Positions 34,427 through 46,799 of a stretch of 64,000 nucleotides of DNA are shown here, piece after piece; position 1 is the stretch's first letter; every line of letters begins with the position of its first letter. The DNA comes from Hygrocybe punicea. Lineage: Eukaryota; Basidiomycota; Agaricomycetes; Agaricales; Hygrophoraceae. Position numbers and translations under genes: made by a program. The notes beneath the pieces were generated by a model, which was not told where the DNA came from, made no database searches, and saw nothing but the letters and a program-made list of their open reading frames with translations. Location: positions 5,766,001-5,830,000 of the forward strand of contig OY744463.1 in assembly GCA_963556145.1 (NCBI GenBank). Direction: 5' to 3'.

Positions 34427-36536
34427 CATCTTCTATTGGTTTTCTGTGACAAGGTATCAACCCACTTCATTGTAGACTGTTTAATTGTGTCATCAGCATG
34501 TAACACATAGCCTAGTCTGTCATCAATGGGCTCTTCTACAAAGTCACATTGAGAACATTCATGTTGAGAAGAGGCTACAATGTCATTGACTTTAAACAAC
34601 TCCATAGCCAGATTTGCCACACTGATGCCCATTGTTCCTCTAGGAAAGTCTGTAGGATTCATGTTATGCAGTGTAGTTCTAAGGTGATCTCTTAGCTGTT
34701 CAAATGCCACATTTTGGTGCAACACCTGTGGAAAACCATGAGACAATGTGGTCAAATGATCATTTATGCTTCTGAATACTGTGGACCACTCTGCATGATT
34801 GTCCTTCCACAGATTGAACAGAATCACCAACAATGAGTCATATGCACAGCTGTAGTCATTGCTATCCCAGATCAGTCCAGTTGGAGAGTTAATAACCTGT
34901 TGCTTGCTTGTGGATCCTTTGTTGACATGGTCTTTGGTGATCCGAGGCCTTTTAGCTACTGGTTCATTGTTTGTGTCAAGTGAATGTTTGTGGGTTGAAC
35001 CAATAGCAACTGAGCCTTTTGCTGGAACAAATGAAGTTGCAATTACAGCTGCTTTCTGTTTTCCTTTGCCTTTTTCAACCAATTGCCATGGGCTATCAGG
35101 GATTGTATGAGCCAATATTAGTGGATCAGTTGGTGACCATTTAATAGCATTGTCAGTTTTGGCAGAAACATAGTGAATTCCCTTCCATTGCTGAAAGTTT
35201 CGAAGCATAACAGAGCGTGTACCAGCATCAATGTGGACAGGTAAAGTACCCTCATATCTGATCCTGGTAATCTCATCCAGCAATTCCAGTTCTCTAAATT
35301 CTTGTCTCAGATATCCAGAACAACCTCTAGTGATTACTTTAGTGTCAAAGCCCTGAATTATTACAGTTCAAGCAGCAGAGGCACTTCTAGACAATGAAGA
35401 ATAATATGACATGTGGTTGAAGCAACTGTTTAAGTGCACAACATTGAATGGACGTGTTTTTCCTTGAGCAGCATGAGCAGTCATTGCAAAGTTAGGTAGC
35501 ACCCAGACTTGTTGTCTCTCAATGGATTCCTTTAGGTCACTGGGAAATACACACTGAATTGTCTTGGTGTTTTTTACAATGGGCACTACATTGTCAGGCA
35601 GTCCTGGAATCTGGATCAGCTTTGGAGGTTTGTCCAGTTCAACAAACAAAGTGTCAAGTACTCTTTTACCATGACTTGCTTTGATTGACTGCCATCCAAC
35701 AACAAATCCTTCTTGTCCTTTTGTAATGCAGAGTTCAGTGGCATCATTATTGCGAAGCATCACAGGCATTCCAAGACACAATGAGAGTTTTCCAGCAAAG
35801 TTATCAGTTGCAGCATGTCACACTTTCCATATCTCTCTTTGTATATCAAAGTCTATGTCACTGGATTGATGTATAGCTTTAGATTTGGACTTGCTTCTTA
35901 CAGAATCCTTGTCTTTTCCCCACTTGTCAATGGAATAGAAGTTGGTCAAGTTCTGGTTGGTGTCAGAAGCAAATCTTTCACATCCAAGAAGATTGATTTG
36001 ATCCTTTTGTGAGTGAATGCCACATATGATAGGAACATTTCTAAAATTCCTGGAGGCAACATTGGGCTGGTCTGGACGTTTGCCTGCAATTCTGGTTCTC
36101 AAAAATTGAATGTCCTGTGTGGTACATTTGCCATAGCGCATGTTGACAAGGGCAGTTCTAAACAGTGCATCCTCAGCTGTTTGTGTCCTCTGTCTCATGT
36201 TTTCTCTGAGAATCACCACTGTGGTCACTTGATGCCAGAGTGCTTTTCCAATTGCAGTTTCCTGAGAGTGTGTCGTCAATGCTGATGTGATCTGAGTGCC
36301 AACTGTTCCACTGTACAATGGTGCACCTCCAACTGGTGGTAACTGAGCAAAGTCTCCAGCAAATATCATGTTGATTCCACCAAATGGCATGTCATGAATG
36401 TTCAAAGCTTTAGCTAGTCTAGCACTGATTTTGTAGAGATCATGACAAGACAGCATTGAGACTTCATCAATGAAAATATAGTCAACTCCTTCTAGTCTAC
36501 CTTTTAGTTGAGCAATGCCTATTGGTGTGGTTAACG
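34427..36536 (-). pseudogene. Helitron A: helicase C-terminal part and USP-like domain
   Basis: Continues the helicase with Walker B (YIFIDEVSMLSCHDL), AGDFAQLPPVGG, HSQKDQINLLGCERFA, NFAMTAHAAQGKTRPFNVVH and SYYSSLSRSASAA, then a linker and the USP-like nucleophile box NDYSCAYDSLLVIL with the CSQC zinc half. Two in-frame TGA codons break it: 35818-35820 after IWKV, where copy B reads on, and at about 35366, where copy B has Gly. RCE-5 removes the rest at 34426. Confidence 0.75.
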
Positions 36537-36544
36537 GCAGCGGT

Positions 36545-36722
36545 GTCATCGAGATATCGCCGTCGCAACTGCCCTAGTCACCACCCTCGTGCAACTCGAC
36601 GGCGGGACCAATCTGGACGGCGAAACCCACTGCGGGGACCACGGGGATGTCGTATATGACATCCCCATTGTTTTTATCGATGATGGAATGCAAAGGGGGC
36701 CGTGGGGGGCCTTAATGGTACA
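36545..36722 (+). pseudogene. GC-rich exon-like piece followed by a splice donor
   Basis: An open frame DIAVATALVTTLVQLDGGTN, later VVYDIPIVFIDDGMQRGPWG, ending at a GTGAGTACC donor. Its 3' half is shared with R1 copy 1, its 5' half is not. No function recognised. Confidence 0.35.
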
Positions 36723-37487
36723 GGTGAGTACCCATCTCCCTCCTGCTTTTCCCCCACGTACTTACCCCTTCCCGCCACTCGTTTGGGGCTGGGAGCCCTC
36801 CCCCATCCATCCCCTCTCCATTTCCCCCAACCGCCTCGCTTCCTGGACCTTTCCTCGCCACCCATCGCCACCCCCCTCTCCATGCACCCTTCCCCGGCCC
36901 CCAGTGTCCCTCCCTCCCATCACCCACCCTCCACCACCCTTCGCTATCAATTTCAGACCCAATCCGGCGCCTCCGCGAAGGTGAGTACCCGCCGGTTCGT
37001 CGGCGGCACCTCATGTATCATAATTTTTTATTTCTTTTATTTCTCTTTTATTTTGTTTATTTTCATGTATATCAGCCTATATACGGTATTTATAAGAATA
37101 TACCTATGATATGTAAAAAATTCCGTGAGAAAATACAGTGGGATAGTGAATTTGTCATGCACAACGACGACGACGACGAACGCGTATGCCTGTGAGTGAT
37201 GGGTGGGGCCATGGCAACGGTGACGGGAAAGCCCGAGCCCATCAGTGCCCTTGTTCCTGACCGGACCTGACGTTCCCGAAACGAGTTATTGCCGTATTTA
37301 GGACACTACTACATTATTAGTATATGCTACCAATAACTACTAATAAGACTTATATACTGAGGCTAGGGTGGAGACTGATTTATGGCCGGATCATGGTTTT
37401 AAGACTTCAGAGCCTTATAATAGTGTTTGAGACACATGTTCAACCACTATTATAAGGCTTGTAGTGTGGGAAGGTCAGGTGGGTTTT
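36673..37487. repeat. Repeat R1, copy 2
   Basis: Near-identical to 22739-23553, including the terminal hairpin (37416-37463); differs by scattered substitutions such as CAACGACGACG for CAACAACAACA. Confidence 0.8.
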
Positions 37488-37528
37488 TGCCAATTAGGTT
37501 GTCACTTCCTCTAGTGTAAATCTAAAGG

Positions 37529-39006
37529 TTATATTTGTGCAAGTGACATGTACCGACTACCATATTTGACTTCGGCATATGGATCACGTTTGGGTGGTCT
37601 TCCAAATCTTGGTTCATCAACTTCTGCACCACCAAATTTAGGGCTGTTGCAAACATTCAACAATGAAAACAATGAAACTTACTGAGTATGGTTTGGTAAA
37701 TATCTGTGACATTCGCATTCCAAATTGCTCTCCACATGTGGACACCTCCCCCGAAACTTCCATCCAACCGATACTCAGCCATGAACTCCCTCAAGTTGAA
37801 CCCTAACCTTTCCTTGTCGGAAATAAGGGGAATAGAAATAAGTTCCGTCGCGGATGGCTGCGGCAGAAGGAGAGTGACATATCGGTGGTACGGAGTACCA
37901 CGTTGAGGGTGTGGTGGAATATATGGCGTATGCGTTTGCGCAAAAATTCGGTGCGGGGCTTGAACGGACAAGGGGATGTTGGGCCTGCCTCATGTGGTCA
38001 AGACAATGATGTTGTCGTATATAGTTTACCCTTACTGTAACCAGTGAAGGTAGCTTTGGTAACAACCTGCATTCGCTTCGTCAGGAACGTCTATGGTAAA
38101 GCCGGTCAAGATCAAGTGTCAGGCTCCAACTCGGGACAATATCGCACCAGGGTCAACCATGAGTAGCGCATACAGCCGAGTATCAGTGTGAAATACATTG
38201 GCATACAGGTGGGGTGGCTTTCGTGTCTAAGTGAGAGTATCAGAATAAAGTAGTAGTTGATGAGACGAGGAGGAATGACCTGTTCCGGCAGTAAATATAC
38301 ACCCGGTTCAACTTCCTGGTATTTAGGTTTCCTATGCTCCCGCAGATACTTGCCATGAGCTTCGGTTATCGGAAATGTTATTCTGAAATCCACGGATGGG
38401 TGCAGGGAAGGCAAGACATCTGGGACAACATTCATTTGATGGATTCGTTGCATCTGCGTGCCAAAAGAAGTACAAGATCTCTTCAGAATAATCTGACTCA
38501 CTAGTAGGTCGAGTGTACCCCCTTCCCGCCATCGTTGTTCCACAATATGCCTGTGAGAAGACAGGGATAAATCACCTACGATGGGGTAGGACTGTAAGAC
38601 CAGATAAATCCATGACTCGACACATACCCATCCCGTTCCCACATGTCCACCGGACGTCAGGAAGGTTAATTTCACTCTGCACGTCAACGGCATCCAATTT
38701 CCGTCTAAGCGGACATAATTTGTTATCGTCGCTCGTGTCTTCTTGCAATCTCGGAATATGTTCTTGTAGAATTTCGACCTCTTTTTTTAGCCGACTAGAA
38801 TCTCTCCTGATGATTTTGAGGGCTTCATCGTAGGCTGGGAGCACTCCGGAAGCCAGCGGCCTGTTCCAGTTGCGTCGTTTGCTGAGAGAAAATTTTAGAC
38901 GGAGGTTCCTCCGAGAACGGCCAGCAGTTAGAGGTGTTGGTGGGGTGATCGCGGGACCCCATCGAGTAACATGTCTTTGGCCGAGGGCACATGTTGCACG
39001 CAACAT
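37529..39006 (-). CDS. MRPL35: Mitochondrial large-subunit ribosomal protein mL38
   Basis: Component of the mitochondrial 54S subunit with a PEBP-like fold. Seven exons can be read: 39006-38628, 38575-38502, 38453-38280, 38226-38148, 38090-38036, 37984-37683 and 37623-37529, all with GT..AG introns of about 50-60 bp. They total 1,158 nt, an exact multiple of three, giving 385 residues without a stop. Family blocks seen in order: YDEALKIIRRDSSRLKKEVE, VQSEINLPDVRW, HRHIVEQRWREGG, MNVVPDVLPSLHPSVDFR, KPKYQEVEPGVYLLPEQ, YIPPHPQRGTPYHRYV, GGGVHMWRAIWN and FGRPPKRDPYAEV. The intact frame and introns mean a DNA-level copy, not a retrocopy. It is embedded in Helitron A. Confidence 0.85.
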
Positions 39007-39009
39007 CAG

Positions 39010-39680
39010 CGAGACCCAGTGTGTTGCAGAAAAGAATTAATTATATAATAATTTCATTGGAACTCCAAAATTTGAAGGTGGCTGTGCATTTCCAAATATG
39101 TAGATCAGGAAAATGGTGGGGTTAGGACAAAGCATGATAAGGCCTTATAAGGTAAATAATTTTCATAATGCCTGCAAGTCTTATATACAATATTGAGGTA
39201 CTACAACTCTTGTACTATTTGCTATTCGGAATAGCTAGAAATATACATGAATAGATAGAGAACAGCATGAATAGCTACATCTGCTTCCTAAATAGCTATT
39301 CCACTCCCAGGAGCTTTGGGGGCCAACTCTAGCTATTCAGAAAGGTGCTAGTAGCCAGTTTGGTGAACACAGTGGCAGTCCAGAAGACTTCACAATTAGT
39401 AACGCAGTTACAGGAAATATAATTTTTTTACCAGCTTCGGAGACCAGCATCAGAGATCATCTCCAAGATTTCTCTGAAGGAAAGCCTGCAGCACAGTGAT
39501 GAGAAAGATATGGATGCCTACAAAGAATGGTTGTGTATGTTTTCTACAAGCAATATCATGAAATACTCACTGTGCTGATCATTCTCTGTGCAAGGTATGC
39601 CAGTGAAGCTTGTCAAATTGCCATTCTTCAGTGCAGCAAATTACCAAGACTGGGTGGCACTCAACAAGTATCGTGAGTAG
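39010..39680. other. No recognised gene
   Basis: Upstream side of mL38; probably includes its promoter. Plus-strand frames near 39590-39670 are short and unassigned. Confidence 0.4.
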
Positions 39681-39740
39681 AAAAGAGTGGCCAAGGGACT
39701 CCGAAAAGGTCAGAAAAGAGTGGCCAAGGGACTCCGAAAA

Positions 39741-40796
39741 GGTCAGTACTTTTGCTTCATTTCTATTTGACATGTTTGGATTGATGCCCAGGAAGTAGTG
39801 ATAAGTTGAGCCATTTTGTAGAGCTGCAGAAGTACCAGTAGGACCAAGAATAACAAATCTGTGAGACTCATGTACATTGTCAAAGAACTCAACAACTGCT
39901 TTGATGACTTGTGATTTTCCAGTGCCAGCCATTCCAGCAATATTCATTTTCAACTGGTCAGTGCTGGGAGATGAAGCATGATTTGCAATAATCCTAAAGG
40001 CTCTTTTCTGCTCAGTGTTCAAGCTGAATTTTCTAACTGTAGCATCAATTAGCTGTTGTCTCTGTGCATTTTCAGCTCTGAAAGATTGCATCAAGTATGA
40101 TTGGTCCACAATCATCACACCATTTTCATCTGGATCAGTATATGTTTTGTGTGAAGTAGACTTTAAGTTTGCAGGAATGTGTTGATTGCGCTCATCTAGT
40201 AGTTCTTGTCTCTGTTCTTGAACCAGTTGTTTCCATTGACTACCAGGTTGATTCATTTCAACTTCAAGTGGAGCAGAATTTACAGTAATAGAACCATCTG
40301 GACATGGATCAAGCCAACCAATGTTTCTGACAATGTTTTCAGTGGCATCCATTTGAGCTTTGATCAGTCTACCATGTTGACCAAGTTCAGAATATTTGTT
40401 AGTGCCATACTCTGCATTGTTTTTGTCCTGCTCATAATTGTCATCTCCAAAGCCACCACCATTTTGAATGTTGTCATAATCCAAGTGTGAAATCATGTCT
40501 GAAGTCATAAATTGAGGACAAGTACCATCTAACACTGCTCCTTGTCTAAGCTGAGCAGAATAGTCATCTCTAGCATCAAGGCATTCATATCTCAGATTAA
40601 AGTTGTCCATGACATCTAATTGTCTACTAGTGAATTCATGATCAGTGAATGCTTCATCCCATGATTCCAGTTCACTTTTCAGGTTATGACCAGATCTCCA
40701 TGGTTTGAACAGAGTGAGCATTGTGATGCAATAGTATTCTCTGTCTCCTCTATCACGTCTGGGCAATGAACCACCAACAAAGTTTGGAACAACATG
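39741..40796 (-). pseudogene. Helitron A: helicase N-terminal part
   Basis: In the same frame as the Rep ORF but after a TAG (40797-40799). Contains DRGDREYYCITMLTLFKPWR, a linker rich in Asn/Gln/Glu, FSLNTEQKRAFRIIANHA and Walker A NIAGMAGTGKSQVIKAV (about 39930), then FVILGPTGTSAALQNGSTYH. This is motif Ia of a Pif1-like helicase. It ends at the foreign segment. Confidence 0.75.
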
Positions 40797-43700
40797 CTAC
40801 TTCTTTTCACTGAATTCTATGCAGTGTGTTTCATACAATGGGTGATCTTCTAGAAAAAGCTTGGTATCTTCTTGAACCAGCTCAGTGCTATCAGACTCAT
40901 TGTCCTCTGAATCACATTCTATGAAAGTGTCATTATCTTTGATGTTAAGATCATCAAATTCTATGCTTAAGTCATTACTGGTAGATATATTAGATTTCAA
41001 AGTCTTTGTATGAGTTGCAGTTTGTGGCTCAGATTCCAAGACATCTAACTCATCATCACTGTTTATTTCATCATGAGCTGGTTGAAGATTTCTCTTGACT
41101 CTTTCTGCACTCTGCACCCATTCATATAAATTCATGTCTTCAAAATGAGTTGGTCTGTAAATGTAGTCATGCACAGCAGATAGTCCTATGAATTTTCCCT
41201 TTTGATTGTGCAGTACTACCTTTTCAGATTCAACTTGCATTCCATCATTTTCAGCTGGATTCCAAGCTTTCTGGACTTCTCTCACATAGTTTCTCCAGTA
41301 GACAGGTATGAATTTATGACTGGTATAATGATCAGGGTTGCCAAGCAGATACATTGAAGCCATTGGACCACCAATTTCAAGTTTTGCAGTCAAAGCATTT
41401 ATGATCTGGGTGATGAGTTTTCTAGCTTTGTCTTTTCTTTTCATGGATCCTCCAAGCATTTCTGAGTTCCTGTCAAACACACTTCTAATGGTATCAAATA
41501 TGCTATATGTTTTCAATCCAGGCTTTGTAATATAGTCAGAAATATATGCTATAATGGCTTTGATTGCAGTACCAGAAAGAAGACTTGTAATATCAGAATT
41601 GCAGCGAAGTAGAAATGTCACAAGTGGTGTCAATGTATTGATCCATGCTTCACCCTTTTTCATATTCAATGCACCAGTTTTTGGGTCTACTTGTGTTGAT
41701 TCAAACACAGGTCTGGGAAATCTAGCTTTGCATTTACCATGTTTGTTCATGCAACTGGGTCTGTCTTTTCTCTGGACTTTCTCATTGTTAGAACTATTTC
41801 TGCCACAATTATGAACATTGGAGCGTAAAATCAAATGATCAACAGTGTTTGAAAATCTGTCCCACCATGAATTGACCTGTTTGCAATTATTACAATTGTT
41901 GTCAATACTCATATCATGCTGAATTGTACACATGGGTGAGGGTGCTTCAGGCAGAGTCTGAGTGGGATCTTTGTAGTCTTCTTGTGCAGATTTCTGGTTG
42001 ACTTTAGCTTTGACTTCATCCATTGTTCCAGTCATGAATTCACCAATATGTACGCTTTCTAGATACTGAACAAAACCTTGTTGGAAATCTGAATTTGGAT
42101 CCATTATTCTATCTCTGATTTCCTGAGGTGACAGACATCCTTTGAGCCATAGTAGCATGTGCATGTGAAGTGTGAGACGTCCTTGTTGCTCCACTGTGCC
42201 ATAGTATGCCTTAGTGTCACCATAAAAGCCAGAATGGTTTGAACCAACTCCCAGGACATGTTTGATAAATAGCTCTACCATAAAGTGAAAGAATCTAGCA
42301 CCAGCCACTGGATTTTCTGCAATAAGTCTGTACCGCTCATCATACCCTCTAAGCTCTGGTGTAAAGGTTTCTTTGGTATCAGCATAATATAAGGAGAGTG
42401 GGTGCATGTTATCTGCAGGTGAAAATGTGATGAACCAGGAAGGTGCACCCACAAAGGATATCAGAGACCATACTTCATTTCTCATATATTTCTTGCTTGT
42501 GAGTGATCCTTTTACATGACTTCCTACATGATCAATGTCTTTAATTAATTGGAAACATAACTTCTCTTCATCTGTTTCTGGAGTGACATGTTCACCATCT
42601 TCCATTTTTCTAGCAATGTTATTCAACACTCCAAGATCAACATCCATCAATCTTTGTGAAATGTGTTCAAACTTTGCCTTTTCAGCTAATAAATAGCCAC
42701 CTGTTGTAGACTCCTTTATTTGCTCATGGTTGAATGCAATCAAAGGAAAGTGTGGATCTTTCTGAAACCTCTTGTCAAAGTACATTAACAAGTGTCTTTT
42801 GTGTTTGATTTCAGATATGTTGCCTTGGATCAGAGAGTTTCCAATTCCACCAAGTCCATAGGGAAACAACCATGGCATCATTTGAGGGAATAACTGAGGA
42901 TTATTATAGATGGATTGTGGATCACTCTCATGTCCAATTGCTAGGATCTTTTCATTATCCATCAAATGTTTCAAGGCAATGGCTTTTATAGCTTTGATAC
43001 TTTTGGTTGAGTATTCTTCACCAGTCAAACCATGAACTACAAATGGACACATGCCAGTCTCAGTTCCTTCTTCCTCTTCCATGTCATTCACAGCAGTAGC
43101 TTCTGGCTTTTTGTTAACAAATGATTGTCTGTACTCTACCACAACTGGTATGTCATTCTCAGGATATTGCTGCAAGTTTTCATCTGAAATCTCCAAGTCA
43201 AGATAGTCACAATGATTCAGTTTCAACCAATTCAAAGCAGTTGCAACTTTGTTTCTTCTAACAAGCAATGGTGTACGCTCAAAATCAGATTTTGTAGGCT
43301 TACATGGTCCAGTATAAATAAATGCTAGCACTTGATCGAACTCATCAACAGGTGGAGGTAAAATGTCATAAATCTTAGGAGTTGGATTGGCAAATGTAAT
43401 GGCATTTGCTCTCATCTTGTGCATTCCTGAAGAAACTCGAACTATGCATCTATTGTGTCTCACTCTAGCGATAAGAAGCTGTTCTGCATAAGACAAATTA
43501 GTCAATTCATTAGGAATCTCTCCAAGCCATAAACCATTTGCCAGAGACATAGCAGGGCGTTTTCCTTTAACCAAAGACTTGTAACACTTCTTGCAAATGC
43601 CATGAAGGTCTTCATTGATTATAGGGCTATCTGAAAGTTGGATTAGATCATCAAATGAGAAGCACTCTTTGTGAGTTACACCAGATTGTTTCAAACAATT

Positions 43701-45626
43701 CAAATTCAAGTCTATGTAGCTTTGCAATTGCAGGACTGATGTTAATCTTCCACAGACAGCACAACCAGATTCACTGAATTTGTTAGGAGAAGTATCTTGA
43801 CAGAACTTGGAAACAATAGTGTGTTGCAATTTTGTTGAAGGTGGATCTGGAGGAAATTGAATGTTGTCTCTATATGTATTGACAGCGAGGTGATTGGTTT
43901 GGGCATGCTGCTCAGGGTGATTCATTGTATGTCTTCTGACTGCATTTAGTGTGTGTTTTAGGTGTCTGTCATGATGATCAACTTTGAACTTTTGAACAGC
44001 TGCCAGATTTTGTGTTACATGTGTCTCAGGATTGTCCAGATGAAATTTCTGTACAGCTGCTAGATTTTGTCTTGCATGCTTCTCAGGATTTTCCAGATGA
44101 AATTTCTGGACAGCTGCTAGATTTTGTTTAGTATGTTTCTCTGGGTTTTCACTCTGAAATTTCTGCACAGCTGCTAGATGTTGTTTGGCATGCTTATCAG
44201 CATGTTCATTCTGAAATTTTTGTACAGCTGCCAGATTTTGCTTTGCATGCTGGTCAGGATTTTCACTCTGAAACTTTTGTACAGCTGCCAGATGTTGTTT
44301 TGCACACTTGTCAGGATTTTCAAGCTGAAATTTCTGTATAGCTACCAGATGTTGTTTTGCATGTCTCTCAGGATATTGTGTTTTGAATTTTTGAATAGCC
44401 AGAAGGTTTTGTTTGGAATGCTTCTCAGAATTCTGATTTTTGAACTTATTAACTGCCATGATATTCAGGGTTTTCTTGCGACTTGCAATTGCTTCTTCAT
44501 CAATTAATTCAAATACTGACACAAAAGTAGGGCAGCTGGAGCACACATGATTCTGTATTGCAGTCTGAAGTGCTCCATGATTTATTCTTGAGTGTACAAG
44601 AATGCTATGGCTAGCAGCAATCACTTTCAAACTTGCAATGGTCAATTTTGGAGTCAACAGTTCAAATGGGTGATTTACAATTACAAGTGACTTCTTAGAT
44701 GATGATTCCAGTGAGAGTGCTTCATTTTTTGGCATGTACGAGTGGAATTTATATTTAGCTGCATTCATACTAGCATTATCATTGATTGAAGCAGGAATTA
44801 GTTCATGAAATGAGAATACATTTGCTTTTCCTCCACCAATACATTCAATATGAATGTTAGCATTGAAAGGTACATTTTCACACATGAACATGTCAAATAA
44901 TTTCGAAGTTTTATTGCAAATATAGTGAGCAGACATTTGAAAAGCTAGGAAATGATGCAGAACCAAGACAAACAACAGAATTCCTCCATTGGCTAATATA
45001 GGTTGTTTGGTTACATATTTCAGGTAAGCTTTAAAGTCATGTTTTCTGACTAGATTCTGTTGAGATTTCAACTTAATATACATGCATTTGTTAGCAATGC
45101 TAGTTGTACAATGATAGACAGAAAGCAAATCAAACATGTTCAAGAAGATCCTGGCATATAGTTCAAATAAAAAAGAGGGATGAGCTGATTTACAACTAGA
45201 AAGAACAAATTCAGTACTGTTGGAGATACTTGTGATTTTTTCAGGGATGTGTGATGTGAAAGAAGAGGTGGATTGGAGACTAATATTATGAATGGGGACT
45301 AAAATTGGTAAATAAGTGGGATTTTCATTCTTTGTGAGATTGTCTTTGTAAAAATTCAGAGTAACAGGGCACAGAATGACATTGTGTATGACAGAGACAG
45401 TTGGTGTGACATGGACATTTTGTATGTCACTTGCAGGAGGTACAAGGCCAATCCCAGTAACAGCACCTTGTGCCCAAGACATTGCAATGATAAAAATCAT
45501 AAGATATTGTGACATGGATGACATTTTTAACATTTTTGTGAACAGTTTTATAATTTTTTTGAAAATAGAAGCTGGATGACAATATGGATATGTCAAATAT
45601 ATCTGGAGAAGATGAATAAACAACAT
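40797..45626 (-). pseudogene. Helitron A: N-terminal repeats, DUF6570-like region and HUH Rep
   Basis: A 1,609-codon open frame. About ten in-frame 19-residue repeats (consensus AVQKFHLENPEKHARQNLA) occupy residues 389-585. A DUF6570-like stretch follows (CKKCYKSLVKGKRPAMSLAN, then LLIARVRHNRCIVRV), then the Helitron N-terminal region (LLMYFDKRFQKDPHFPLIAF) and the Rep endonuclease: GAPSWFITFSPADN, the HUH-type LTLHMHMLLWLKG near residue 1155 and the catalytic pair YISDYITKPGLK near 1360. It normally nicks and joins DNA for rolling-circle transposition. The frame stops at TAG 40797-40799, and the same frame continues directly into the helicase, so one substitution separates Rep from helicase. 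The true start may be downstream of the first ATG. Confidence 0.8.
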
Positions 45627-45811
45627 ACCAATACAAATTCCAGCACATGAAGTAGTAAAAATCGAAAAAATCCAGAAAAATTTGCATTTTAAGGCTATAT
45701 ATGAATAAAATATGTAAACATTTGATCATAGATGATAAAAGATTCATACCTGAGGCAGAAAAGATCCACTGTAAAACTGTAGGTTAAGAAATGAGCTTAT
45801 ACAATCTACAA

Positions 45812-46440
45812 AGGTGAAAAAATGCGAAATTTCCACATACTTTGAATGTTGACAGGAAGATTAACTGTCCAATGATATATTATGTCAACCAACAATAATT
45901 TACACCAATAAAAGACATTACCAGTGCTCCAAGATACAAAACAGAGCCGGAGAAAAGAAAAAGCATGAAAATCCGAAGAATTTTTGACTTTTTTATCTAT
46001 AAAAGGGAATATTATGTCAGCATTGGACCCTGAATGGCGTGGAAACATCACCTGATCCAGGTCGCATTTTTTCGGAGTCTGAATATGGAAAACTGAGCTT
46101 AAACAAGCCAAAAAGGTGAAAAAATGTGAAATTTGTACATACTTTGAAATTTGACAGGGAGATAGGCTATAAAATGATAGATTATGTCAACAAACAACAA
46201 GATATACAAATTGAAGACATTACCAGTGGTCCAGGAAAGAAAACAGAGCCATAGGAAATAAAAAGCACAAAAATCCGAAGAATTTTGCACTTTTATGTCT
46301 AAAAAAGGAAATCTTATGTCAGCATTGGACCCTGAATGGTCCGGGCACATCACCTGATCCAGAAAACATTTTTTCGGAGTCTGAATATGAAAAACTGAGC
46401 TTAAACAAGCCAAAAAGGTCAAAAAACGCGGACTTAACGT
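45812..46440. repeat. Two tandem 301-bp repeats upstream of Helitron A
   Basis: The block AAGGTGAAAAAATG.GAAATT starts at 45812 and 46113; CAGCATTGGACCCTGAATGG occurs once in each unit. A partial third start lies at 46414. They occupy the leader of the Rep ORF. Confidence 0.75.
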
Positions 46441-46799
46441 ACCAAATGGGAAAGGTGGTGGTTCAGGTTTAAGAGGCAAAAGCGCAATAAGGTTCAAAGT
46501 CTGGGTTCAAATGGTGATCTGACTAATGATTACATAATCATGATTACATAAGAAAATTGACCAAAACCAAATTTGAAATACAAAGTAATCTAACCATATT
46601 GGGTTTGTTTATTTGTATTTGTTTGTTATATAACAATAATATAGGATCACTTCCAACTGTACAGTGATAATGCTAGCAGGAAAGAATATTATTTGTCTTT
46701 GTTTACATCTATTTATATATGTTTACCAAAGCTTAAAGAACAATGTGTACACTAAAACACATGATGAAATATATATTAGTGCATTATATAATTAGGTTT

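Larger units (their letters stand above)
36537..39740. other. Foreign 3.2-kb segment inside the Helitron helicase gene
   Basis: Helitron coding stops after NMSNRNEAK near 39740 and resumes with TPIGIAQLKGRLEGVDYIF near 36536; the helicase is otherwise continuous, with Walker A to the right and Walker B to the left. The segment holds a GC-rich exon-like piece (36545-36720), repeat R1 (36673-37487), a complete mL38 gene (37529-39006) and 0.7 kb without a recognised gene. A 31-bp direct duplication (GAGTGGCCAAGGGACTCCG core) lies at the right edge (about 39687-39745). Exact ends uncertain. Confidence 0.6.
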
